From Thauera propionica (GTDB taxonomy: Bacteria; Pseudomonadota; Gammaproteobacteria; Burkholderiales; Rhodocyclaceae): a stretch of DNA of 64,000 nt. A program made the translations under genes and the position numbers. Below the pieces are notes generated by a model, which was given only the letters and a program-made list of their open reading frames with translations, was not told where the DNA came from and did no database searches. The DNA lies in contig NZ_NOIH01000009.1 of assembly GCF_002245655.1 (NCBI RefSeq), positions 62,001 to 126,000 of the forward strand. The letters run 5' to 3'. Shown in pieces: positions 21,257-29,979 of the stretch (the stretch's first letter is position 1; each line of letters begins with the position of its first letter).

Positions 21257-22087
21257 TCAACCGGCGCGCTGCAAGACGACCTCGATGACGAAACGGCTCC
21301 CGACGTAGGCCAGCATGAGGGCGATGAAGCCCGCAAGCGTCCAGCGCAGGGCGACACGGCCTCGCCAGCCCCACAGGTGGCGCCCGACCAAGAGGGCGCC
21401 GAACAGCAACCAGGAAACAAGCGCGAAGAGCGTCTTGTGCTCGAGGCGGAAAGCCTGGCCGAAGAGGGTCTCGGAGAACATCACGCCGCTGATCAGGGTC
21501 AGCGTCAGCAGGATGAAGGCAATGCCGATGAGGCGGAACAGGAGCGCCTCCATCGTAAGCAGCGGCGGCAGGCCTGCCAGCAGTCGGCTGAAACGTGCAT
21601 TGTGCAACTGGCGGCCTGCGACGGACATCAGCATTGCATGCAGCGCCGCGAGGGTGAACAGGCTGTAGGCCAGCATCGCAATCACGAAGTGGGCCCGGAA
21701 TGCGGGCGAGGTTGCGTTGGCGAGCACGTGTTCGCCCGGGAAGAACAGGGGCAGGAGGCTGGCGAGTGCGCCGGCCGGCATCACGACTGCGTGCAACCCC
21801 TCGAGGCGGGTATAGAGGGTCTCGACCCAGTAGAAGCAGATTGCCAGCCAGACCATCAGCGAGATGGCGACGCCGAAACCGAAGCGCATCTGGTCGGCGG
21901 GGAAGATGGACGCATGCAGCGCGACGCCGTGCGCGAGCATCGCAACGAGCAGGAGCAGGCGCTCCCGCGTCGGCATGCAAATCCCCTTTGCTGCGCCAGC
22001 TGGGCGCGCAATGCAACTGCGCCAGAAAGCCACGCCGAGTGCGGCGTAAAGCGAGGCGGGAACCAGATGAAGTAGAATTGTACGCAT
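21257..22087 (-). CDS. CcsA-like cytochrome c assembly family membrane protein (YpjD-type)
   Basis: A 276-residue protein with about eight transmembrane segments from the cytochrome-c-assembly (CcsA/HemX) family. The C-terminal half is typical of the proteobacterial YpjD group: SGVMFSETLFGQAFRLEHK, SWLLFGALLVGRHLWGWRGR and AYVGSRFVIEVVL. The classical WWD heme-handling motif of CcsA/CcmF is not evident, so a role in heme or cytochrome handling is only a guess. ATG 22087 fits the family's start; no clear ribosome binding site is seen. It is divergent from ffh with 51 bp between, an arrangement common in gamma- and betaproteobacteria. Confidence 0.85.
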   Translation of the reverse strand: MRTILLHLVPASLYAALGVAFWRSCIARPAGAAKGICMPTRERLLLLVAMLAHGVALHASIFPADQMRFGFGVAISLMVWLAICFYWVETLYTRLEGLHAVVMPAGALASLLPLFFPGEHVLANATSPAFRAHFVIAMLAYSLFTLAALHAMLMSVAGRQLHNARFSRLLAGLPPLLTMEALLFRLIGIAFILLTLTLISGVMFSETLFGQAFRLEHKTLFALVSWLLFGALLVGRHLWGWRGRVALRWTLAGFIALMLAYVGSRFVIEVVLQRAG

Positions 22088-22138
22088 ACGGAACAGAAGT
22101 TTACTCCAAGTCACCCCCCGACGAAGGCACTCTCTCAC

Positions 22139-23509
22139 ATGCTCGACAATCTCACCCAGCGCCTGTCAAAGGTCGTCAAGACCCTGCGTGGTCAGGCGCG
22201 CCTGACGGAAGACAACATCCAGGAGGCGATGCGCGAGGTGCGCATGGCGCTGCTGGAGGCTGACGTTGCCCTGCCGGTGGTGAAGGATTTCATTGCCAAG
22301 GTCAAGGAGAAGGCTGTCGGCCAGGAGGTCATCGGCTCGCTGACCCCGGGTCAGGCCCTGGTCGGTGTGGTGCACGACGAGCTGCGCAACCTGATGGGAA
22401 CGGTCCATGAGGGGCTGAACCTTGCCACTCAGCCGCCGGCGGTCGTGCTGATGGCTGGCCTGCAGGGGGCGGGCAAGACCACCACGACCGGCAAGCTTGC
22501 CAAGCTGCTGCACGAGCAGCAGAAGAAGAAGGTGCTGGTGGTGTCGACCGACGTGTATCGTCCGGCGGCGATCGAGCAGCTGAAGACCGTCGCTGCGCAG
22601 GCGGGCGTGGGGTTCTTCCCCTCCGCCACGCAGCAGAAGCCGGTGGATATCGCGCTGGCTGCGCTCGACTATGCACGCAAGCACCACATCGACGTGCTGC
22701 TGGTCGATACCGCGGGGCGTCTGGCCATCGATGAAGCCATGATGGCCGAGATCCGGGACCTGCATGCCGCCGTGCAGCCGGTCGAGACTCTGTTCGTGGT
22801 CGATGCGATGCTGGGGCAGGATGCGGTGAATACCGCGCGCGCCTTCAACGAGGCGCTGCCCCTGACGGGCGTGGTGCTGACCAAGCTCGACGGCGACTCG
22901 CGCGGCGGTGCCGCACTGTCGGTACGCCACGTCACCGGCAAGCCGCTGAAGTTCGCCGGCGTCGGCGAGAAACTCTCCGGGCTCGAGCCCTTCCACCCTG
23001 ACCGCATGGCCAGCCGCATCCTGGGCATGGGCGACATCCTCGGCCTGGTGGAAGAGGCACGTCGTGGCGTCGATGAGGAGAAGGCGCGGGTCTTCGCGCA
23101 GAAGCTCAAGAGCGGCAAGGGTTTCGACCTGAACGACTTCAAGGAGCAGATCGCCCAGATGCGCAAGATGGGCGGGCTGGCGTCGATGATGGACAAGCTG
23201 CCGGCGCAGTTTGCGCAGGCCGCAGGCCAGCTGCAGGGCGGTGCCGAGGAGAAGGCGATTGGCCGCATCGAGGGCATCATCAACTCGATGACGCCGCTCG
23301 AGCGCGCCAAGCCCGAACTCCTGAAGGCCAGCCGCAAGCGGCGGATTGCCGCCGGCGCCGGTGTGACGGTGCAGGAGGTCAATCGCCTGCTCAACCAGTT
23401 CGAGCAGACACAGAAGGTCATGAAGCAGTTCTCGAAGGGGGGCATGCACAAGATGATGCGCGCGATGAAGGGCATGATGCCGGGCGGCCTGCCCGGGATG
23501 CCGCGCTGA
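22139..23509 (+). CDS. ffh: Signal recognition particle protein Ffh
   Basis: Ffh binds 4.5S RNA and signal sequences and, with the receptor FtsY, directs ribosomes to the membrane. The 456-residue protein has the N domain (1-90), the G domain with GLQGAGKTTTTGKLAKLL (P-loop), DTAGRLAIDE, TKLDGDSRGGAALS, and a methionine-rich M domain (about 300-456) with KRRIAAGAGVTVQEVN for RNA binding and a tail MHKMMRAMKGMMPGG. All motifs are intact. The short intergenic region to the divergent ypjD-type gene must hold both promoters. Confidence 0.97.
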   Translation: MLDNLTQRLSKVVKTLRGQARLTEDNIQEAMREVRMALLEADVALPVVKDFIAKVKEKAVGQEVIGSLTPGQALVGVVHDELRNLMGTVHEGLNLATQPPAVVLMAGLQGAGKTTTTGKLAKLLHEQQKKKVLVVSTDVYRPAAIEQLKTVAAQAGVGFFPSATQQKPVDIALAALDYARKHHIDVLLVDTAGRLAIDEAMMAEIRDLHAAVQPVETLFVVDAMLGQDAVNTARAFNEALPLTGVVLTKLDGDSRGGAALSVRHVTGKPLKFAGVGEKLSGLEPFHPDRMASRILGMGDILGLVEEARRGVDEEKARVFAQKLKSGKGFDLNDFKEQIAQMRKMGGLASMMDKLPAQFAQAAGQLQGGAEEKAIGRIEGIINSMTPLERAKPELLKASRKRRIAAGAGVTVQEVNRLLNQFEQTQKVMKQFSKGGMHKMMRAMKGMMPGGLPGMPR

Positions 23510-23522
23510 GGAACGACGCTCG

Positions 23523-24299
23523 ATGAAGGACATCCTCGTCGCTTTCGGTCGCGCCACGCGCAGCCTGTTCCGGCGCGATATCTTCTGGCACCTTGTGTGG
23601 CCAGGGCTGGTGTCGATGCTGGTGTGGACTGTCGTCGCCATCCTGGCGTGGGTACCGGTCACCGACTGGGTGTTCGCCTGGGTAGGTGGGTGGAGCTTCG
23701 TCGGTAGCTGGATTTCGGCCTCGGACGCTGCTGCTGCCGTTACCCTGGTGTTGATCAAGATCGCCGTGGCGCTCGCCTTCGTGCCGCTTGTCTATGTCAC
23801 GGCTGCGCTCATCGTCGCGGCGATTGCGTTGCCCTTGATGCTCGAGCGGGTAGGGCGCAGCGACTATACGGATCTGGAACAGCGGCGCGGCGGGTCGAAC
23901 CTGGGCAGCGCAGTCAACTCCGTCGTGGCCGGCCTGCTCTTCATCGTTCTCCTGATCCTGTCGCTGCCCTTCTGGTTGATCCCCGGGGTAGGCCTGCTTG
24001 CATCGGTCGTGCTGACCGGCTGGCTGAACCAGCGCGCCTTTGGCTACGACGCACTGATGCTGCATGCCGACCCTGAGGAGCTGGACCGTCTGCGTCGTGA
24101 CTGGCGCCCGCAGATGCTGCTGCTCGGCGGCGGCGGCGCGCTGCTTGCCTACGTGCCCGTGGTGAACCTCATCGCGCCTGCCTACGCGGGTCTGGCCTTC
24201 GTCCATTACCTCCTCGAGCGCCTGCGCCACGACCGCCATGTGCGTGGCGTGACGCTGCTCGATGCCGAACCTCGCGACTCACAGCAGACTACACAATGA
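23523..24299 (+). CDS. EI24-domain (CysZ-like) integral membrane protein
   Basis: A 258-residue membrane protein of the EI24/CysZ superfamily with about four or five hydrophobic helices (HLVWPGLVSMLVWTVVAILAW; FVPLVYVTAALIVAAIALPL; FIVLLILSLPFWLIPGVGLL; LLLGGGGALLAYVPVVNLIAP). Conserved family stretches are GWLNQRAFGYDAL and IAPAYAGLAFVHY. CysZ of gamma-proteobacteria is a sulfate channel, but members outside that clade lack assigned substrates, so transport of sulfate here is only possible. It follows ffh by 13 bp and overlaps the next gene by four bases (ATGA), so translation is coupled. Confidence 0.85.
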   Translation: MKDILVAFGRATRSLFRRDIFWHLVWPGLVSMLVWTVVAILAWVPVTDWVFAWVGGWSFVGSWISASDAAAAVTLVLIKIAVALAFVPLVYVTAALIVAAIALPLMLERVGRSDYTDLEQRRGGSNLGSAVNSVVAGLLFIVLLILSLPFWLIPGVGLLASVVLTGWLNQRAFGYDALMLHADPEELDRLRRDWRPQMLLLGGGGALLAYVPVVNLIAPAYAGLAFVHYLLERLRHDRHVRGVTLLDAEPRDSQQTTQ

Positions 24300-25045
24300 A
24301 CTTCGGTGCCCTGATCATCGGTGACGAGATCCTTTCCGGTCGTAGAAGCGACAAACATCTCGCCAAGCTCATCGAGCTGCTCGGCGCGCGCGGACTCAAG
24401 CTGTCGTGGGCGCGTTATTGCGGTGACGATTTTGGACGCCTGACCGAGACGCTGCGCCAGACCTTCGCCAGCGGGGACGTGGTGTTCAGCTTTGGCGGCA
24501 TCGGCGCCACGCCGGACGATCTGACGCGCGAGGCGGCTGGTGCGGCGCTTGGTCTTGAGCTGGCCCTGCATCCCGAGGCAGAAGCCGAGATTAGGGCCCG
24601 CTTCGGTGACGAGATCACCCCCGAGCGCCTGCAGATGGGTGTCTATCCGGTCGGCAGCGAGATCATCCCGAATGGCTACAACCGCATCCCGGGCTTTTCC
24701 ATTCGTCAGCATTACTTCACGCCGGGCTTTCCGGTCATGGCCTGGCCGATGGTCGAATGGGTGCTGGACACGAAATACGCGCACCTGCACCACGCGGAGG
24801 ATTACGTCGAGCAGGCCATCACCGTGTGGGACGCCTACGAAGGCCAGCTGATCGGCCTGATGCGTCAGATCACGGCGGACTTCCCCGATGCCACGCTGTT
24901 CAGCCTGCCCACGCTGGCTGCCGAAGGGCAGCGCCGATCGCTGGAGTTGGGTATGAAGGGCAAGGCGGCGCGCGTGGCCGAGGCCATGGCGCGCATCCGG
25001 GCAGACATGGATGCGCGTGGCCTGGAGTGGCAGGAAAAGGCTTGA
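24296..25045 (+). CDS. CinA-type molybdopterin-binding domain protein
   Basis: A 249-residue protein that is the MoCF/COG1058 domain of CinA alone. It starts with [18 protein letters not shown] and contains [17 protein letters not shown], both hallmark motifs of the ADP-ribose/molybdopterin-like binding fold. It lacks the C-terminal nicotinamide-mononucleotide deamidase domain of full CinA, so NMN recycling is not expected from this protein; ADP-ribose pyrophosphatase activity is known for some relatives. The ATG overlaps the EI24 gene's stop, and its own stop overlaps the TTG start of the next gene. Confidence 0.9.
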   Translation: MNFGALIIGDEILSGRRSDKHLAKLIELLGARGLKLSWARYCGDDFGRLTETLRQTFASGDVVFSFGGIGATPDDLTREAAGAALGLELALHPEAEAEIRARFGDEITPERLQMGVYPVGSEIIPNGYNRIPGFSIRQHYFTPGFPVMAWPMVEWVLDTKYAHLHHAEDYVEQAITVWDAYEGQLIGLMRQITADFPDATLFSLPTLAAEGQRRSLELGMKGKAARVAEAMARIRADMDARGLEWQEKA

Positions 25046-25824
25046 ACCTCGCGCGCAGGGGCGGCACGCCAGCGAGCGAGGAACCTCATCACCTCGACAT
25101 CGAAGGCACATGGGTTCAGCTGGTGCTGCGGCGCTCGGCGCGGCGCTCCTTTGCGTTGCAGGTGGATCATCGTGGGGCTCGCGTTTCGGTGCCTTTGCGC
25201 ACGCCAATGGTGGAAGTCGAACGCTTCGTGCGCGGCCATGGTGCCTGGCTGCTCGACCGCCTGCGGCGTTCGGCAGATCGCCCGCAGGCGCCGACGCTGG
25301 TGCCGGCCGACGGGGTGGAGCTGCCGCTGTTCGGTCGGCCCTTGCGCCTGCGGCACGTCGATGCGCGCCGCGCTCAATGGCGGCTTGCGGCGGATGGGGT
25401 CGAGGAACTGCATCTGCCGTCGGCAGTCGATGCCACGCTAGCGGTGCGCAAGGCCCTGCAGGCGCGCGCGCTGGCCTGGTATCGCGGTCGGGTGGAGGAG
25501 TTCTGTCATCGCCTGGGTCTGCCGGTGCCGCCAGTCCGCCTGTCGAGTGCCCGCACGCGCTGGGGAAGCTGCAGCAGCCTGTCGGGTATTCGCCTGCACT
25601 GGCGGCTCATCCACCTCGTGCCGGAACTGATCGACTACGTGGTGGCGCACGAGGTGGCGCACCTGCGCGAGATGAATCACTCGCCGCGCTTCTGGGCGGT
25701 GGTGGAGTCGGTTTACCCGGCTTGGCGCGAGGCGCGGGCGCGGTTGCGGGCGGCTGCACTCACCCTGCCGGTGATCGGTGCGGCCGAGGCGGCCGATGCC
25801 GGTTTCATCGATTCGGAAGACTGA
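25042..25824 (+). CDS. YgjP-like zinc metallopeptidase domain protein (DUF45)
   Basis: A protein of about 260 residues with the YgjP/M48-like metallopeptidase domain: [19 protein letters not shown], then the zinc motif [16 protein letters not shown] (HExxH plus a further histidine), and a preceding [12 protein letters not shown] strand. Family members are single-domain cytoplasmic proteins of unknown substrate. The start is uncertain: the TTG at 25042 overlaps the preceding stop and follows AGGAAAAGG, and no in-frame ATG occurs before residue 56. Spacing argues for cotranscription with ffh, the EI24 and cinA-domain genes. Confidence 0.82.
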   Translation: MNLARRGGTPASEEPHHLDIEGTWVQLVLRRSARRSFALQVDHRGARVSVPLRTPMVEVERFVRGHGAWLLDRLRRSADRPQAPTLVPADGVELPLFGRPLRLRHVDARRAQWRLAADGVEELHLPSAVDATLAVRKALQARALAWYRGRVEEFCHRLGLPVPPVRLSSARTRWGSCSSLSGIRLHWRLIHLVPELIDYVVAHEVAHLREMNHSPRFWAVVESVYPAWREARARLRAAALTLPVIGAAEAADAGFIDSED

Positions 25825-25868
25825 GGATTCGCCGGACGTGGCGAATCGAACACAAAGGAAGACTGACC

Positions 25869-26258
25869 ATGCGAATTCTTCACACCATGCTGCGTGTCGG
25901 CGATCTCGACCGCTCGATCGCGTTCTACACCGAGGTGCTGGGCATGCGCCTGCTGCGCCGGCACGACTATCCGGACGGCAAGTTCACGCTGGCCTTCGTT
26001 GGCTATCAGGACGAGAAAGATGGCGCCGTACTGGAGCTGACCTACAACTGGGGTGTCGACAAGTACGAACTCGGCACTGCCTATGGGCACATCGCCCTCG
26101 AGGTGCCGGACGCGAAGAAGGCCTGTGACGAGATCCGCGCGCGGGGCGGCAAGGTCGTGCGCGAGGCGGGGCCGATGAAGCATGGCACGACGGTGATCGC
26201 ATTCGTCGAGGACCCGGACGGCTACAAGGTCGAGCTGATCGAACGCCACACCTTCTGA
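25869..26258 (+). CDS. gloA: Lactoylglutathione lyase (glyoxalase I)
   Basis: GloA converts the hemithioacetal of methylglyoxal and glutathione into S-lactoylglutathione, the main methylglyoxal defence. The 129-residue protein has both beta-alpha-beta-beta-beta modules and the four metal ligands of the Ni/Co-type enzyme: H5 (MRILH), E56 (VLELTYN), H74 (YGHIAL) and E122 (KVELIE). Length and motif spacing match the E. coli enzyme. AAGGAAGA lies just upstream of the ATG. A terminator follows. Confidence 0.97.
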   Translation: MRILHTMLRVGDLDRSIAFYTEVLGMRLLRRHDYPDGKFTLAFVGYQDEKDGAVLELTYNWGVDKYELGTAYGHIALEVPDAKKACDEIRARGGKVVREAGPMKHGTTVIAFVEDPDGYKVELIERHTF

Positions 26259-26282
26259 CGGCGCGCAGCCGTAAGGGACGAA

Positions 26283-26312
26283 AAAAGGGCGACCCCGCGG
26301 GGCCGCCCTTTT
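26283..26312. terminator. Bidirectional terminator between gloA and nitronate monooxygenase-like gene
   Basis: AAAAGGGCG and CGCCCTTTT pair around an inner CCCCGCGGGG helix. A- and T-runs at the two ends let it serve both convergent genes. Confidence 0.92.
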
Positions 26313-26324
26313 GCGTTGCACCGT

Positions 26325-27569
26325 TCAGGCCGGCAAGGCAACCTTGTTGTCGGTGCTGAACTGGTAGTCGCGGAAGACGTGTTCGGCCGACAGGATGCGG
26401 TAATCGCCATTCTCCTCGCGTACCGTGGTGTCCTTGAGCCGGTAAGTGTAGTGCCCACAGGTCCAGCAATCGAAGTTGCGCATGTGGGTGCACAGGCAGG
26501 TCTTGTCGAACACCTTGATCTTCTTGGCGTCCGGATGCGCCGCCACCTCGCGGTTGTAGGCCTCGATGTACTGACAGTTGCCGCTGGCGTCGAGCAGATA
26601 GCCGTAGGCTTCGCAGTTGGGGCGGATGCCGCTGCCGATCGCCGGGCTGCTCTTGAGCATCCGCATCGGATAACCGGTGGGCGAGATCTGATTCACCTCG
26701 ATCTCGTCCTCGCTGGCCTTGAAGTAATGCTGTTGCACATCGGCGGGCAGGCCGCATTCCTCGGTTACCGTGAAGCGCGTTGCCACCTGCACGGCCGCTG
26801 CGCCCATTTCGAGGAAGTTGACCGCGTCGGTGCCGGTGAAGATGCCGCCGGCCGGGATCAGCGGAATGTCGAACTGCTGTTCCTTCAGCCAGTCACGAAT
26901 CTCGACCACGATGGTGGCGAGGTCGTACTGTGCCCAGTCCAGGCCAAAGCCCAGGTGACCACCAGCAAGCGGGCCTTCGACCACGACATAGTCGGGCAGG
27001 CGGCCGGTGCGGGCGCTCTTCTTCAGGAAGAGCTGCAGTGCGCGCAGCGAGCTGACGATGATGCCGAGCTGTACGTCGCGGAAGCGCGGGTGGTCCTCGA
27101 TGAGCGCGAATGAACCCAGGTGCAGGCCCGCGGCGAGCGTGATGCCGTCGATGCCGTTGTCCATGGCTGCCCTCAAGCGCACTCGAAGTGTTTCCTTCGG
27201 GGCGTTCATGGTGAGCTTTTCCATGCAGTTGATGAACACCTGGCCCGAGCCGCGCTTGCGCTCCATCGTGCGGCTGACATGGGTGGCCGTGGCTTCGGCG
27301 ATCAGCCCCAGGTCGAACTGCACGACCGATTTGTCGGCGTTGGCGACGTTGAACTTGTACTGCTGCAGCTTGTTCTTGACGTACTTGGTGTTGTAGCGAC
27401 GGTCCGACACGGTCGGCAGCATTGCGTCCGAAATATGCCCGACGCCCCCCAGGCGAGCAGCTTCGAGGGCGAGGTCGGACGTCGAGATATCGACACCCAT
27501 CCCCCCGACCATGATCGGTACCAACTCGTGTGATCCGAGTTTCAGGCGAAAATCGTCAACGCGCTTCAT
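26325..27569 (-). CDS. Nitronate monooxygenase-family flavoprotein with C-terminal cysteine cluster
   Basis: A 414-residue TIM-barrel flavoprotein of the nitronate monooxygenase/2-nitropropane dioxygenase family. Family motifs are PIMVGGMGVDIST at the N-terminus, EGPLAGGHLGFG (with the catalytic histidine of the family) at about 210 and IPAGGIFTGTDAV followed by GAAAVQVATRF for FMN phosphate binding. After the barrel there is an unusual tail (about 350-395) with CLCTHMRNFDCWTCGH, a CxC and CxxC arrangement able to bind metal or a cluster. ATG 27569 is preferred since GGAAG precedes it; longer in-frame starts exist. The true substrate (nitronates or an unsaturated acyl-CoA) is unknown. Confidence 0.82.
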   Translation of the reverse strand: MKRVDDFRLKLGSHELVPIMVGGMGVDISTSDLALEAARLGGVGHISDAMLPTVSDRRYNTKYVKNKLQQYKFNVANADKSVVQFDLGLIAEATATHVSRTMERKRGSGQVFINCMEKLTMNAPKETLRVRLRAAMDNGIDGITLAAGLHLGSFALIEDHPRFRDVQLGIIVSSLRALQLFLKKSARTGRLPDYVVVEGPLAGGHLGFGLDWAQYDLATIVVEIRDWLKEQQFDIPLIPAGGIFTGTDAVNFLEMGAAAVQVATRFTVTEECGLPADVQQHYFKASEDEIEVNQISPTGYPMRMLKSSPAIGSGIRPNCEAYGYLLDASGNCQYIEAYNREVAAHPDAKKIKVFDKTCLCTHMRNFDCWTCGHYTYRLKDTTVREENGDYRILSAEHVFRDYQFSTDNKVALPA

Positions 27570-27714
27570 CACTTCCAGTCCGTAAGTTCGGCAGTCCGAC
27601 ATTATCACCCGAGACAGGGGCTTCGGCCCAGTCCCGTCGCGTGTCGCACGCATCGGTTACCATCTTCGGACCAATACGTAGATGCGGCCCGTCGGGGCCA
27701 TGGAGGACGACACG

Positions 27715-28698
27715 ATGTTCAAGGCGGTCTTGATCGAGAAGGACGATGCCGGCTACCGCGCCGGCCTGTGCGAGCTGGACGATGCGGCGTTGCCCGAGGG
27801 TGACGTCACGGTGAGGGTCGAGTATTCGACGCTCAACTACAAGGATGGTCTCGCGATCACCGGCAGGGGGCCGGTCGTGCGCAAGTTCCCGATGGTGCCG
27901 GGCATCGACCTTGCGGGCACGGTCGAGGCGAGCAGTCACCCGGGCATTGCGGTGGGCGATCGTGTGCTGCTCAACGGCTGGGGCGTGGGCGAGGGCCACT
28001 GGGGCGGCCTGGCGCAACGTGCGCGGCTCAAGGGTGAATGGCTTGTGCCCTTGCCGGCGGCCTTCACGGCCCGCCAGGCGATGGCCATCGGCACGGCAGG
28101 CTACACCGCGATGCTGTGCGTCATGGCGCTCGAGCGCCACGGCGTGACGCCCGACAAGGGCGAGGTGCTGGTAACCGGCGCGAACGGCGGTGTCGGCAGC
28201 GTCGCAGTAGCCTTGCTCGCCAGGTTGGGCTACACGGTCGTGGCGTCGACTGGGCGCCCAGACGAAGCGGATTACCTCAAGGCGCTGGGGGCGGCGGAGA
28301 TCGTCGATCGCGCTCAGTTTGCCGCGCCGGGCAAGCCGCTGGCGCGCGAACGCTGGGCGGGGGCGGTCGACACCGTCGGCAGCCACACGCTCGCCAACGT
28401 CTGCGCAAGCACCAGGTATCGCGGCACGGTCGCGGCCTGCGGCCTCGCGCAGGGCATGGAGCTGCCGGCCACGGTCGCCCCCTTCATCCTGCGGGGCGTG
28501 ACACTGGTGGGCATCGACAGCGTGATGGCGCCGCGCGAGGAACGCATCGAAGCCTGGCGCCGCCTCGCGCGCGACCTCGATCCCGCCAGGCTGGAACTCA
28601 TGACCCGTGAGATCGGGCTGGGCGAGGCCATCGACACCGCTGCTGCGTTGCTCGAAGGCAAGGTGCGTGGTCGTGTCGTGGTCGACGTGAATCGCTGA
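27715..28698 (+). CDS. MDR-family oxidoreductase, acrylyl-CoA reductase AcuI/YhdH type
   Basis: A 327-residue medium-chain reductase without the zinc ligands. It shows the AcuI/YhdH stretches [34 protein letters not shown] (given here only to its first and last blocks: NYKDGL and PGIDLAGTV), the cofactor-binding turn [33 protein letters not shown] and the C-terminal [13 protein letters not shown]. Characterised members reduce acryloyl-CoA with NADPH, a detoxification and propionate-related step. GGAGGA lies seven bases before the ATG. The AhpD-like gene 68 bp downstream is probably cotranscribed. The exact substrate is inferred from family only. Confidence 0.87.
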   Translation: MFKAVLIEKDDAGYRAGLCELDDAALPEGDVTVRVEYSTLNYKDGLAITGRGPVVRKFPMVPGIDLAGTVEASSHPGIAVGDRVLLNGWGVGEGHWGGLAQRARLKGEWLVPLPAAFTARQAMAIGTAGYTAMLCVMALERHGVTPDKGEVLVTGANGGVGSVAVALLARLGYTVVASTGRPDEADYLKALGAAEIVDRAQFAAPGKPLARERWAGAVDTVGSHTLANVCASTRYRGTVAACGLAQGMELPATVAPFILRGVTLVGIDSVMAPREERIEAWRRLARDLDPARLELMTREIGLGEAIDTAAALLEGKVRGRVVVDVNR

Positions 28699-28766
28699 CG
28701 AACTTCAATCCCGCGGTGGCGCGCTGCCCGCCGCCGCGCATCGACATCACTGAGGAGACGCTTCAC

Positions 28767-29345
28767 ATGACCGACCGTATCAGCCGCTTTGCCATCCCCG
28801 ATCTAGCCGACGTGCCCGAGGACGTGCGCAACCGCATCCTCGCCGTGCAGGAAAAGGCGGGATTCGTGCCCAACGTGTTCCTGATGCTGGCTCACCGGCC
28901 GGCGGAGTTCCGTGCCTTCTTCGACTACCACGACGCGCTGATGGAAAAGGACGTCGGCCTGACCAAGGCCGAGCGCGAGATGATCGTCGTCGCCACCTCC
29001 GCCGCCGGTCAGTGCCTCTACTGCGTCATCGCCCACGGCGCGGTGCTGCGCATCCGCGCCAAGAACCCGCGCATCGCCGATCAGCTCGCCACCAACTATC
29101 GCAAGGCCGAGATCACCCCGCGCCAGCGCGCCATGCTCGACTTCGCCGTCAAGCTCTCCACGCGGGGCGGCGAGATCGAGGACGCCGACCTTGCCGTGCT
29201 GCGCGAACACGGCTTCGACGACGAGGCCATCTGGGATATCGGCGCCATCGCCGCCTTCTTCGCGATGAGCAACCGCCTCGTGCACCTCACCGGCACGCCG
29301 CCCAACGAGCCCTTCTACCTGATGGGCCGCGTCCCCAAGAGCTAA
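28767..29345 (+). CDS. AhpD-like peroxidase-related protein
   Basis: A 192-residue all-helical protein of the carboxymuconolactone decarboxylase/AhpD superfamily, in the 'uncharacterised peroxidase-related' branch. The redox motif is in AAGQCLYCVIAHGAVLR: a CxxC followed by a histidine three residues on, as in AhpD, where it reduces a thiol partner. GAGGAGA lies upstream of the ATG at 28767. The gene follows the acuI-like reductase. Peroxide or thiol chemistry is likely; the partner is unknown. Confidence 0.87.
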   Translation: MTDRISRFAIPDLADVPEDVRNRILAVQEKAGFVPNVFLMLAHRPAEFRAFFDYHDALMEKDVGLTKAEREMIVVATSAAGQCLYCVIAHGAVLRIRAKNPRIADQLATNYRKAEITPRQRAMLDFAVKLSTRGGEIEDADLAVLREHGFDDEAIWDIGAIAAFFAMSNRLVHLTGTPPNEPFYLMGRVPKS

Positions 29346-29439
29346 GCCTGGGGCGGGGCGACAGACCTGCTTACAACTGAATGACCGGCCCGGCGCCCCA
29401 AGGCATTGAATGCCGGGCCGTCAGTGCGTAACATGGCGC

Positions 29440-29505
29440 CCATGGTTGTAATCCCGGCAATCTGGAGGCGTTCTGGACAGGGGTTCGATTCCCCTCACCT
29501 CCACC
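29440..29505 (+). ncRNA. ssrA: tmRNA, acceptor piece of a circularly permuted (two-piece) ssrA gene
   Basis: This segment, upstream of the coding piece, encodes the functional 3' part of tmRNA. The T arm GGGGTTCGATTCCCC is at 29480-29494, followed by the acceptor strand CACCTCC (29496-29502), discriminator A and CC, after which the terminal A must be added or trimmed to. CACCTCC pairs with the 5' end GGGGGTG of the coding piece (one G-U). CGTTC just before TGGAC can pair with GGGCG after the coding piece's D-loop region, as in helix P2, and GGTTGT (29444-29449) with GCAACC near 29573. The 5' boundary is approximate. Confidence 0.85.
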
Positions 29506-29532
29506 CAAGGGCATTCGGGAGTGCGTTTGGGT

Positions 29533-29725
29533 GGGGGTGTACTGGTTTCGACAGGGCGGGCAAAGGTGAGCAGGCAACCCGAGAGGCGACGGACGTAATC
29601 CGCGCAAAACCACAAACGCCAACGATGAGCGTTTCGCACTGGCCGCTTAAGGCCTATGCCGAGGCTGCTTGAGCCTTGTTACCAAAGAAAAGCCGGTGGG
29701 GACTTCGGTCCCCATCGTCACGTCT
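29533..29725 (+). ncRNA. ssrA: tmRNA, coding piece of the two-piece ssrA gene (tag ANDERFALAA)
   Basis: The 5' end GGGGGTG-TACTGGTTTCGACAG is the standard tmRNA start. The reading frame resumes at 29618: GCC AAC GAT GAG CGT TTC GCA CTG GCC GCT TAA, giving the degradation tag ANDERFALAA. Helices follow (GGCCTATGCC; GAGGCTGCTTGAGCC; a 9-bp stem with a TTCG loop at 29695-29716). No T arm or acceptor strand occurs downstream; both lie just upstream, so the gene is permuted. The 27-bp spacer 29506-29532 extends the acceptor pairing (ACCCAA/TTGGGT) into a hairpin, which would be cut out during maturation. The 3' end is approximate. Confidence 0.9.
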
Positions 29726-29979
29726 ACGGCCCGCGTTCGTCGGGTCAGTAATCCGTCTCGATGCGTTCGCCGGTCTTGCGGTGGATGTACCAACCCTTGC
29801 GCAGTACGTTGCCGTTGTAGATGTAGGCCTCCTAGAAATCGCCCCCGGCTGGTGGTGGTCGGGCATCTCTATGGTGCAATCGGTCCGTCTATAGGTGACG
29901 CTACAGCAACGTCGAGCGCCCTGCGTGCGCAGTCGAGCCAACCCCGGCGCTGGTGGCCGAGGCTCGGCTTTCTGCTCTC
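29726..29979. other. Gene-poor stretch with a short coding remnant (minus, 29745-29831)
   Basis: No intact gene is visible. On the minus strand a 28-residue open segment beginning right after an in-frame TAG reads EAYIYNGNVLRKGWYIHRKT... and ends in TGA at 29745. Its alternating polar/aromatic composition and normal codon choice look like the tail of a real protein whose 5' part has been lost. I do not recognise the family. The rest of the stretch shows no promoter, repeat or RNA that I can support. Confidence 0.45.
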
